The notes beneath the pieces are model-generated. The model did no database searches and was not told where the DNA came from. It was given only the letters and a program-made list of their open reading frames with translations. DNA of 56,250 nucleotides from an uncultured Erysipelotrichaceae bacterium (GTDB lineage Bacteria; Bacillota_I; Bacilli_A; RFN20; CAG-826), in the NCBI GenBank assembly GCA_902769185.1, contig CACXNV010000005.1:1-56250 (forward strand), written 5' to 3'. The position numbers and the translations under genes were made by a program. Below, one piece after another: positions 49,813-56,250 of the stretch. How positions within the stretch are numbered: position 1 is the stretch's first letter; each line of letters begins with the position of its first letter.

Positions 49813-49974
49813 ATGAAAAAAGCAAAATATAAAACTATAGAAGAAAAAATCGATCAAGCGATATATGAATCAGAAAAAGAAGTTGCTGAAGGCGCCAAAC
49901 CTATATCATTTAAAGAAGCTAAAAAGAAACTAGACGATGAGTCTTATGGGACAAGTGTTAACCATAATAAATAG
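49813..49974 (+). CDS. Small charged protein, 53 aa
   Basis: MKKAKYKTIEEKIDQAIYES then EGAKPISFKEAKKKLDDESYG. Helical and charged, like the C-terminal halves of RelB/antitoxin-type proteins, but no partner toxin adjoins. No SD visible. Reported as a possible small gene between the carbonic anhydrase and the terminator at 50016. Confidence 0.35.
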   Translation: MKKAKYKTIEEKIDQAIYESEKEVAEGAKPISFKEAKKKLDDESYGTSVNHNK

Positions 49975-50015
49975 TGATAGTAATTACGATTAAATAGTTA
50001 AAAGCAAAACACCCA

Positions 50016-50049
50016 AAAGAAAAAGACGATAATTCGTCAATTTCTTTTC
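50016..50049. terminator. Bidirectional terminator hairpin
   Basis: AAAGAAA-aa-GACGA / TTCGTC-aa-TTTCTTT forms a long hairpin with A and T flanks on both sides, between convergent genes. Confidence 0.6.
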
Positions 50050-50053
50050 GCTG

Positions 50054-50242
50054 CTAACGGTCTTCATATTTCTTTAAATCTTCTAATGACATTTTTATAA
50101 ATTGATGATTAATGATTTGATTGATGCTTTCATTTAATCTTTTTACCATAGCAGGATTAGACATAATGAAAAGATTCTCTTTCATGTTGCTATATTCTTC
50201 TTCAGAAGTCAAAACAACGTTTCCATCTTTAGCAGAAATCAT
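50054..50242 (-). CDS. Short Phd/YefM-type antitoxin-like protein
   Basis: AGGAGGAC directly before ATG 50242 fixes the start, giving 62 residues. MISAKDGNVVLTSEEEYSNMKENLFIMSNPAMVKRLNESINQI is the central and C-terminal part of the Phd/YefM fold (xxGxxVVLxSxEEYxxLxETLYLLSNPxNxxRL). The usual N-terminal half (DNA-binding) is missing, and no YoeB/RelE toxin follows. Either a truncated relic that still has a good ribosome-binding site or a stand-alone short form. Confidence 0.55.
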   Translation of the reverse strand: MISAKDGNVVLTSEEEYSNMKENLFIMSNPAMVKRLNESINQIINHQFIKMSLEDLKKYEDR

Positions 50243-50322
50243 ACTAGTCCTCCTGTGCAAACTCTTGTACGTTTCCATTATAACGAACTAAATCAAATAT
50301 ATCGATTATTTGGTAAAGAAAA

Positions 50323-50338
50323 ACCGAGTGAGCTCGGT
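50323..50338 (-). terminator. Terminator of the Fic operon
   Basis: ACCGAG / CTCGGT with a TGAG loop; on the minus strand it is followed by TTTTTC. It lies 65 bp past the fic stop. Confidence 0.65.
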
Positions 50339-50403
50339 AAATCTTTCTATATGTTGTCTATTTTTCTTTTTCTTGATGATTAATATTTTGAATAACATTG
50401 TAA

Positions 50404-51126
50404 TTATTTTTTCCAATCGGAAGGCTTCTCAATTGTTTTTATTTTTTCTATTGTGTGATTTGTATAGCTATATTTATCAACCTCATAGCCATCAATTGTT
50501 TCATATTTTTTGCTAGACACATTTTTAATAGAAACAGAGTCTTTTACAATTCCTAATAACAATTCTGGTTTTGAGGAACTATATAAGCAAGATAACACCA
50601 ATGCGTTTCTAAAATATTTCCCGTTCTTTTGAAGAAAGTTTAGATTGACGTGTAGTCCTGCCTTCTTAATAAGAAAATATAACATTAATGAAGACGTTCT
50701 TGTGTTTCCTTCTCTAAAAGGATGAATATGCCAAAATTCAGATACGAAATAGCAAATCTTCTGAATTTTTTCCTCGTTATTAAGGCTATCCCAGTTTACT
50801 GATTTGAATTCTTTGTCTAAATCAAGTATTGCCTGATTGATATACGAAGAAAAAACATAATCTATCGATCTACCATCTAATATTGATTCGCCCTTAAATA
50901 TATCTATTGTTCTAGGATTTCCTGCCCACTCATAAATATCTTCAAAAATGATTTTATGGATTGTAAAAACATCAAAAATCGATTTTAACTCGAAATCACT
51001 ATTTTTTAAGGCATCAATATTAATAATGGCGTATCCAGATTCAACCGAATCAAGTTTTTGTTCGTCATGTATATCAAGCAAATTTTTAAGAACATTCGTT
51101 CCTTCGTATAGATAGGGATCTTTCAT
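50404..51126 (-). CDS. fic: Fic-domain AMPylase toxin
   Basis: 240 residues. Fic motif HPFREGNTR at 135-143 (catalytic His135, anion-binding EGN and Arg143) with the flap IHKIIFEDIYEWAGNPRTI upstream, so it should transfer AMP from ATP to target proteins. The antitoxin gene upstream overlaps the start by 4 bp (ATGA), a normal toxin-antitoxin order. There is no inhibitory alpha helix inside the protein, so inhibition must come from the separate antitoxin (class I Fic). Confidence 0.85.
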   Translation of the reverse strand: MKDPYLYEGTNVLKNLLDIHDEQKLDSVESGYAIINIDALKNSDFELKSIFDVFTIHKIIFEDIYEWAGNPRTIDIFKGESILDGRSIDYVFSSYINQAILDLDKEFKSVNWDSLNNEEKIQKICYFVSEFWHIHPFREGNTRTSSLMLYFLIKKAGLHVNLNFLQKNGKYFRNALVLSCLYSSSKPELLLGIVKDSVSIKNVSSKKYETIDGYEVDKYSYTNHTIEKIKTIEKPSDWKK

Positions 51127-51443
51127 TTTGTATACATCCCTTTAAGAATATATTTTGCGGTTTTTATATCAATAATGCCTTTTTTATATAGACGAAATAT
51201 TTCTTTTGCGTCTTCGCTTGGTTCAACTCCATCCACTGTTGCAATTGCAGTTGCAAACGCTAAATCTTCTTCTGTTTTAGAAGGAATAGTTAATTCAAAG
51301 GGCATTCCGTTTTTATTAACAGCAGCAGTTAAAAATAGTGTAATTGCCTGACTAGTTGTTAAACCAAGTCTAGAAAAAATAGAGTCCGCTTGTTGTTTTA
51401 TATCGTGAGTGACTCTTGTATGAACTGTTTCTGTTTTAGCCAT
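51123..51443 (-). CDS. DinJ/RelB-like antitoxin with VbhA-like tail, partner of Fic
   Basis: 106 residues. Residues 1-55 are a RelB/DinJ ribbon-helix-helix (HTRVTHDIKQQADSIFSRLGLTTSQAITLFL). The rest (EEDLAFATAIATVDGVEPSEDAKEIFRLYKKGIIDIKTAKYIL) resembles VbhA-type Fic inhibitors: a helix followed by PSEDAKE...Y..G.I. The canonical (S/T)xxxE(G/N) reads IxxxDG, so the Ser/Thr is lost and Glu is replaced by Asp. Binds its own promoter and Fic. GAGGA precedes the ATG. Confidence 0.7.
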   Translation of the reverse strand: MAKTETVHTRVTHDIKQQADSIFSRLGLTTSQAITLFLTAAVNKNGMPFELTIPSKTEEDLAFATAIATVDGVEPSEDAKEIFRLYKKGIIDIKTAKYILKGMYTK

Positions 51444-51529
51444 AATTTTTCCTCGACATTATTGTATCACGATTGCGACACAATTTGTATTAATTATAAA
51501 AAAACTTTATCTATGACGGGTAAAAGAAA

Positions 51530-51545
51530 ACTGGGATATCCCAGT
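51530..51545 (-). terminator. Palindromic terminator
   Basis: ACTGGGATATCCCAGT is a perfect palindrome; on the minus strand it is followed by TTTTCTTTTA, ending the gene at 51551. Confidence 0.6.
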
Positions 51546-51550
51546 ATTTC

Positions 51551-52081
51551 TTAGTCCTCACCAGTGATTCTTTTGAGTTTGTTTCTAACAATCTCTTTAG
51601 CTTCAGTGGCGTGATCTTCGGTTTTAAATTTTCTAACAGCGATCACTTTCGGATTTTCAATATCGTAATCATCTACTAGAACGTAGCCAACTTCTTCTAG
51701 AACTCTATAGGTTCCGTTTTTAATGATCGCTCTAGTGTCCTTCGCTAAGGTTTTTACTTTAGCAGGGTCAACGACAAAGTAGATTCTTTTGCCATCTTCT
51801 TTTTCAACTTTCTCTACGTAGTCTCCATTAACTTGATAAACATCTTTATAGAAGTTAGGTCTAATTTCTTTGACTAATTTATCTTCTTTTAAGGTGGATA
51901 AATCTCTATCATCGATATATCTATATCGAGGTGAGCCGTCTTTATTAGTCATTGGCTTTCCTTCTTTATCGCGCATCTGCTCGATAATAGCTTCATAGAC
52001 TGTATATGAGCCAACAATCTTATAATCCCCATATTCTTTGATGTAAGATTCATCATGGGCTAGTTCTTTTCCAAATAACAT
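51551..52081 (-). CDS. Unknown 176-aa protein
   Basis: AAGGAAG precedes the ATG at a fair distance. The product is charged, with beta-rich, repeated words (YKIVGSYTVYEAIIEQM, RYIDDRDL, GKRIYFVVDPAK, VGYVLVDDYDIENPKVIAVRKF) and no signal or helix. No family recognised; typical of conserved Bacilli hypotheticals. Confidence 0.55.
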   Translation of the reverse strand: MLFGKELAHDESYIKEYGDYKIVGSYTVYEAIIEQMRDKEGKPMTNKDGSPRYRYIDDRDLSTLKEDKLVKEIRPNFYKDVYQVNGDYVEKVEKEDGKRIYFVVDPAKVKTLAKDTRAIIKNGTYRVLEEVGYVLVDDYDIENPKVIAVRKFKTEDHATEAKEIVRNKLKRITGED

Positions 52082-52133
52082 ATATTTATATATCTTCCTT
52101 TTTCCTTATTTATTGTAGTATTCTATTTGCGTT

Positions 52134-52781
52134 ATGAATAGATTATTTAAATATTTTTCATTTTTTGGAATCTTATTAGTCTTTGCGGCTTATTTCTTTA
52201 GGTTATTTGAAGTGAACGGCTTTGTGAGATATATATCTCAACAAGAAGATCCAAGTGTCTATTTAAAGACCATGGGAATTATCTATAAGATTGATTATTT
52301 CTTTATTGCTTTAATCATGGTGTCTTGCTTAGTGAGCTTCATTCTAATGAACAAAGATAAAAAGATGCCTTTATTTAGTGTTTCTATTATCCCTATTGGA
52401 GTGGCGATCTTAGAAAGATTATATTTTGTTAGTGGTAGTGCGATTGTCGCTAAAAGGACAATGGACTCTAATATCTCTATTGTCAGCATTGTTAATATCG
52501 TCATATTAGCTTTAGGCTTATTATCAATTATTAATTCCATCTTAGTGGAGAGATTTTTAGAAAATAAGCAGTTAAGCTTTGCGTTTTCTATGTTTGGAGT
52601 CCTCTCTATTACCGCATCAACTTTAATAAGCGTTTACGCTTCAATTATTAATAAGGCCACAATTCACTTTATTCTATACGCTATTTTCTTCCTACTAGCG
52701 GTAGTTTTATTAGTGATCGAATTTATTCTCAAATTTAAAAATAATCCAATTGAAGAAACAGCTACTAAGGTAAAAGAATAA
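52134..52781 (+). CDS. Six-helix membrane protein
   Basis: 215 residues with hydrophobic segments near 8-26, 50-75, 82-100, 118-140, 150-172 and 176-200, then a short charged tail. No catalytic or transport motif recognised. The start is an ATG without a clear SD. Divergent from the gene at 51551 and ended by the terminator at 52785. Confidence 0.6.
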   Translation: MNRLFKYFSFFGILLVFAAYFFRLFEVNGFVRYISQQEDPSVYLKTMGIIYKIDYFFIALIMVSCLVSFILMNKDKKMPLFSVSIIPIGVAILERLYFVSGSAIVAKRTMDSNISIVSIVNIVILALGLLSIINSILVERFLENKQLSFAFSMFGVLSITASTLISVYASIINKATIHFILYAIFFLLAVVLLVIEFILKFKNNPIEETATKVKE

Positions 52782-52784
52782 TAA

Positions 52785-52816
52785 AAATCATCGCATTTGA
52801 AGAGCGATGATTTTTT
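52785..52816. terminator. Bidirectional Rho-independent terminator
   Basis: AAATCATCGC / GCGATGATTT around a 9-nt loop, T run on the plus side and A run on the other. It serves the membrane gene and the convergent GGDEF gene. Confidence 0.85.
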
Positions 52817-54038
52817 ATATTAAGTTACCATCTAAGCAAGAGACGTCTTTTCCAGACCCTTTAGCTTGATAGAGATATTTATCAACTAGTGCGATTTCTT
52901 TTTCAAAATCGAATTTATCAATGTTTTTAATTAGACTTCCTCCTATAGAGATAGTGACCATCTTCTTAGGTGCTCCTTTAGGGGAGTCAATATTTAATTC
53001 TTCAACAGCGGTTCTAGCTTTTTCTAAAAATCTTCTTGCGTACATAGGGTTATCTAGTTCAAAGAAAAGGATGAATTCTTCTCCGCCATAACGGAAGAAG
53101 TCAAGATTTGGAGAAGGGAAAGCTTTTCTAATCGCATCAGCAATAGTTTTTAAGCAGTAATCACCCGCTAAATGGGAGAATTGATCGTTATAGTCTTTAA
53201 AGTTATCAATATCAAACATCGCGATTAATAAATTAAGATCGTCACTAGCTTCCCATTCTTTAACATTTTCATCTAAAAACATTTTTAAGGCGTGGCGATT
53301 CTTACAATGTGTTAAATCATCATAATATGCTTTGTTAGTTAATCTTTCATTTTCTACTGCTTCTTTATAGTTTTGACATTCAGCGTAGAACAAAAGAGTA
53401 ATAATGAAATACGCACAAAGTGGGAAGGCTAAAGAGATAATGATGTAGTAATGTAATGAGGTCATACTCATTGTGGCACTACAATAGACTGATAAACCAA
53501 TAGTGGAAATCGTAGTGGCTAAATCCAAAATTAATGCTTCAGTCCAGTAGGCAGGCTGAATTACTAATAAGGCCGCTAAAAAGATAATCGAGGCTGATAA
53601 AGATTCACTTTGTGTGGTGAAACCCATTTGGCAGTCAGCGTACATTCCAAATAACATTTGAAGTGCAACGCCTAAATATAAAATTAACCCGGCAATTCTA
53701 TTTAAGTTAATTAATGTTTTTTCTTTTTTTACAAAGTAAGAGACACTCATTAAAATAATTGAGGCTAAATAGAATAGCAATGATGAGGCATGAGCGACAA
53801 CACTAGTTACTCCATAAACTTCAATTTGTCTCCAGCCTGTTCTTAGATTCATCATCAAGAACATGCCGAAAGCAACAAGCATTAATAAAATCGCGACAAT
53901 TAATCGAATAACAGTCATATTTAAAGAAATGTTATCTTTAATAATCCTTAAATCTCTTCTTGATAAGTGATTATTTTTAATAACTCTATGAGGGTAGAGA
54001 AATTCTGAACGTTTTCTAAACTTATTTCTTGCTTTCAT
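52815..54038 (-). CDS. Membrane-bound diguanylate cyclase (GGDEF domain)
   Basis: 407 residues. About six transmembrane helices (50-225), then a GGDEF domain with YYDDLTHCKNRHALKMFL, AMFDIDNFKDYND, and the A-site RYGGEEFILFF near 315; all residues for GTP binding and catalysis are present. It would make cyclic di-GMP from two GTP at the inner membrane in response to a membrane signal. No I-site RxxD and no EAL domain are visible. Confidence 0.88.
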   Translation of the reverse strand: MKARNKFRKRSEFLYPHRVIKNNHLSRRDLRIIKDNISLNMTVIRLIVAILLMLVAFGMFLMMNLRTGWRQIEVYGVTSVVAHASSLLFYLASIILMSVSYFVKKEKTLINLNRIAGLILYLGVALQMLFGMYADCQMGFTTQSESLSASIIFLAALLVIQPAYWTEALILDLATTISTIGLSVYCSATMSMTSLHYYIIISLAFPLCAYFIITLLFYAECQNYKEAVENERLTNKAYYDDLTHCKNRHALKMFLDENVKEWEASDDLNLLIAMFDIDNFKDYNDQFSHLAGDYCLKTIADAIRKAFPSPNLDFFRYGGEEFILFFELDNPMYARRFLEKARTAVEELNIDSPKGAPKKMVTISIGGSLIKNIDKFDFEKEIALVDKYLYQAKGSGKDVSCLDGNLI

Positions 54039-54094
54039 GATTCTATAATTATAATAATTATTTAATTTTTTTCAAATTTCTTGCTTCTAGTAGA

Positions 54095-54757
54095 CTACTT
54101 TTGAAAGGCTTTAAATAGTAGCACCCCTGGAATAGTGCCTATGGAATTACAGATTGTCGCTAAAGCGATATTTAAGAATGCGTAGCCCGTCCAAGAATTT
54201 GCAAAGCTAAAGTAATACATATTGGCGACACAGTGATCTCCACCTATATAAACAAAGATGAAAATGAAGACAAATATTAATAAAACACCAATGATTTTAT
54301 TTCTAATAAGTCCATAAGATTTCACTGCCAAATAGACACATAATCCAGTGATTAATGATTTAACTATCATCATTAGATAATATTCATATCCAGTGTCAAA
54401 GTTTGTTTTGTTTGCGGCAATCGCACTGATTCTAGAGAACAAGTCAGTGTTTCTAAATATCGCATAGCAAATATAACCTAAGATTAATGAGCCTATAATG
54501 TTACCGATATACATAAGCGGGAGATTGATATAAAAGACTTTTGTTTGTGTACCTTCAAAAACTAAACCAATCTTTCCAGTAAATAGGAATAATTTAAATA
54601 TGCAGACAACACTTAATCCAATAGGGAAGAGTAACGCTCCTAAGATTTTTCCTAACTCATTAGGTAAGGCATAAGTCATAAGAGTAAACAAGAATCCACC
54701 TAATCCAATAGCTAGACCCGCTAAAACGCCTTTAAAGATTGCTAATAAATATTTCAT
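54095..54757 (-). CDS. Formate/nitrite transporter family channel
   Basis: 220 residues with six helices. The two half-repeats and the narrow-pore motif are recognisable: FIFVYIGGDHCVANMYYFSFANSW matches the conserved G-x-x-H-(S/C)-V-A-N-M of FNT channels, whose His gates anion passage. Pentamers pass formate, nitrite or related small anions. The family is usually a little longer (250-280). Substrate not decided. Confidence 0.85.
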   Translation of the reverse strand: MKYLLAIFKGVLAGLAIGLGGFLFTLMTYALPNELGKILGALLFPIGLSVVCIFKLFLFTGKIGLVFEGTQTKVFYINLPLMYIGNIIGSLILGYICYAIFRNTDLFSRISAIAANKTNFDTGYEYYLMMIVKSLITGLCVYLAVKSYGLIRNKIIGVLLIFVFIFIFVYIGGDHCVANMYYFSFANSWTGYAFLNIALATICNSIGTIPGVLLFKAFQK

Positions 54758-54890
54758 AATTTATTCAGTGTGCCTACCTTAAATTGTATAAATAGTATAT
54801 GTAAATCGAATATTTGTAAAACAAAATTCGAAAGAATAATAAGATAAATTCCCTTATCTGTGTAATAATAGTGATATAGAGGTGACGTGT

Positions 54891-55685
54891 ATGAATAAAG
54901 CCAAATATATCATTGCATCAGTTTTAAGTGGAGCAATTGCTTTTGCTTACATCTTTTATTTTGTAAATAGTATCCAGGGGTTTGTGAATTTAGGCTCTTC
55001 AGGCGCTACAGGTAGTTTAGTAACCTCGAGTATCATCTTATCTGTTATTTCTTTACTAGTAGCAATTGCCGCTTTTGTTATTTTACTAGTAGCGTTATTT
55101 AAACTTGCTGGTAGGGCACATTATGGTAATCCTATTTCCTTGTTCCTTTTGGGTTTAGTGTTTGTCTCTTTAGAGAAAGTTATTAATTCAGTGGGATTAA
55201 TGATTATTATGCAAACCTATTATCCTGGAGTAAGTTTAGGCGGTGGAACAATTGTCGCTATGGCGTTTTTAGCAGTCTCTTTAATCTTATTTGTAGTTTC
55301 TTTTGCATTAAGCAAAACTAAAACTAAAGGTGTAGTGGGAATTGCTGGTTTATTAGGATCCATATTCTTTATCATTCCATTATTTATGTCATTTTCTGAA
55401 GGCGCTCAAGCACTTTCATTAGTCTACATTGTTATTTTACTTATCTCCTTTATCGGAGTATTTGGCTATTTCATTTTTGACGCTGTTACTGACTTTATGT
55501 CTAGTCCGGTTTTATCTCCTGTTAAAGAAGATAGTGAACCAGTAGTGAGTGAAAAAGTGAAATCTACATACACTAACACCAATACTGAACAAGCCTTGTT
55601 AAGATTAAAAAGATTATTAGATCAAGGTGTGATTAGTGAAGAAGAATATAACGAAAAAAGAAAGAAATACGTTGATTCTTTATAG
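54891..55685 (+). CDS. Membrane protein with C-terminal SHOCT domain
   Basis: 264 residues from ATG 54891 behind GAGGTG; a GTG at 54882 is in frame. Six hydrophobic segments (8-28, 40-70, 78-100, 108-128, 136-152, 160-185), then a linker and a SHOCT motif (ALLRLKRLLDQGVISEEEYNEKRKKYVDSL). SHOCT is a short oligomerisation module at the C-terminus of many membrane proteins. Eight bases separate it from the transferase gene downstream. Confidence 0.75.
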   Translation: MNKAKYIIASVLSGAIAFAYIFYFVNSIQGFVNLGSSGATGSLVTSSIILSVISLLVAIAAFVILLVALFKLAGRAHYGNPISLFLLGLVFVSLEKVINSVGLMIIMQTYYPGVSLGGGTIVAMAFLAVSLILFVVSFALSKTKTKGVVGIAGLLGSIFFIIPLFMSFSEGAQALSLVYIVILLISFIGVFGYFIFDAVTDFMSSPVLSPVKEDSEPVVSEKVKSTYTNTNTEQALLRLKRLLDQGVISEEEYNEKRKKYVDSL

Positions 55686-55693
55686 GACAATTT

Positions 55694-56250
55694 ATGGAAA
55701 AAGTATTATTAAGAATTGTGGACTCTAAACCGTATAAGTTAGATGAACTTTTAAATAATCCTCTTCTTTCGGAAAAGGATGAAGCTGATTCTTTAAAATA
55801 TTTAAGAACAGAGAACAAAAAAGAAAGAGCGGTCGCTAATATATTGAGAAATAAATATATTGGTAAATGCACTATTTCTAGTAGAGGCAAACCTTTAGCG
55901 AAAGGTAAGCACTTTAATATCTCTCACTCTAAAGGAATTGTCTGTTTAGCCACTTCTAATAAAGATGTTGGAGTGGATTTAGAAGTAATTAGACCAGTAG
56001 ATATTGATTTTAAAGAATTTATTGCTTCTAAGGATGAAAAGAAATTAATTCATGATGATGAGACATTCTTCATGATTTGGACTAATAAAGAATCACTTTT
56101 GAAGTGTATGGGTTTAGGAATGAAATCTTCTATGGATAAAGTTCCTTCTTTACCTTTTAACAATATTAAGTTTTTTGATAAACAATATTTCTATTCGAAA
56201 TCTATAAAATATAAAGACTCTATTATCACGGTTACTAGAGCGTCTACTGA
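55694..56250 (+). CDS. Sfp-type 4'-phosphopantetheinyl transferase (3' end outside window)
   Basis: 185 codons run to the right edge without a stop. Family motifs are in order: SSRGKPLAKGKHFNISHSKG near 70-85, DVGVDLEVIRP with the Mg-binding Asp/Glu near 95-105, and FMIWTNKESLLKCMGLGM near 135-152 (W-x-x-K-E-x-x-x-K). The enzyme moves 4'-phosphopantetheine from CoA to carrier proteins. Co-transcription with the SHOCT gene is likely. No carrier protein or synthase is in view, so the target could be fatty acid ACP or an assembly line elsewhere. Confidence 0.85.
   Translation, partial: MEKVLLRIVDSKPYKLDELLNNPLLSEKDEADSLKYLRTENKKERAVANILRNKYIGKCTISSRGKPLAKGKHFNISHSKGIVCLATSNKDVGVDLEVIRPVDIDFKEFIASKDEKKLIHDDETFFMIWTNKESLLKCMGLGMKSSMDKVPSLPFNNIKFFDKQYFYSKSIKYKDSIITVTRAST

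Noticed and set aside
1-56250. Mycoplasma-type code with TGA as Trp
   Set aside because: Long conserved proteins use TGG for Trp and have no in-frame TGA; the small gene at 15638 ends in TGA.

Overview
The window is low-GC, densely coded DNA in the standard bacterial code: Trp is written TGG throughout and at least one small gene ends in TGA. Shine-Dalgarno sites, Sec/lipobox signals without outer-membrane genes, bacterial Ig-like plus starch-binding-like surface modules, an FNT channel, a SHOCT membrane protein and an Sfp-type phosphopantetheinyl transferase all suggest an uncultured low-GC Bacillota (Erysipelotrichia/RF39/Mollicutes-like gut lineages). That placement is inference; there is no rRNA or other marker gene here.

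Layout. 1-5.5 kb: 3' part of an AAA/DUF4143 ATPase, a decayed acyltransferase fragment, and two small operons carrying paralogous unknown proteins around a WYL regulator. 5.6-10 kb: a Sel1-repeat protein with a HEPN-like RNxxxH motif, a membrane protein plus SMC/ABC-type ATPase pair, and a small XRE regulator. 10-15.6 kb: two paralogous small-protein operons around an iron/cobalamin-type ABC importer, a DEDDh exonuclease, and a self-contained small RNA candidate. 15.6-17.3 kb: small membrane and unknown proteins.

17.1-35 kb is the centre of interest. A TIR/deoxyribosyltransferase-like protein and an ASCH protein precede a single overlapping operon: C5 cytosine methyltransferase (drmMII-like), SNF2 helicase (drmD-like), a type III Mod-like adenine methyltransferase, a Res-like helicase-nuclease, then drmA, drmB and drmC, followed by an AIPR gene behind its own palindrome. 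This is a DISARM locus mixing class 1 and class 2 signature genes with a type III restriction-modification pair built in.

35-44.5 kb is an accessory zone with repeat scars. An AlbA_2/Schlafen-like ATP-binding regulator sits between a gene and a 170-bp copy of that gene's 3' end. Next come a type III toxin-antitoxin candidate (two 46-bp tandem repeats upstream of a CptN/ToxN-like toxin), an orphan AbiEi-like antitoxin, a 370-bp tract holding four different short-repeat families, a cell-surface subtilisin with Ig-like domains and a CBM26-like tail, and an AAA ATPase followed by a decayed piece of a subtilisin-type tail. 44.6-56 kb is more ordinary: large surface proteins, beta-carbonic anhydrase, a Fic toxin with its antitoxin, small membrane proteins, a GGDEF protein, an FNT channel, a SHOCT protein and the start of the phosphopantetheinyl transferase. 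No tRNA, rRNA, CRISPR array, integrase or transposase gene was seen.
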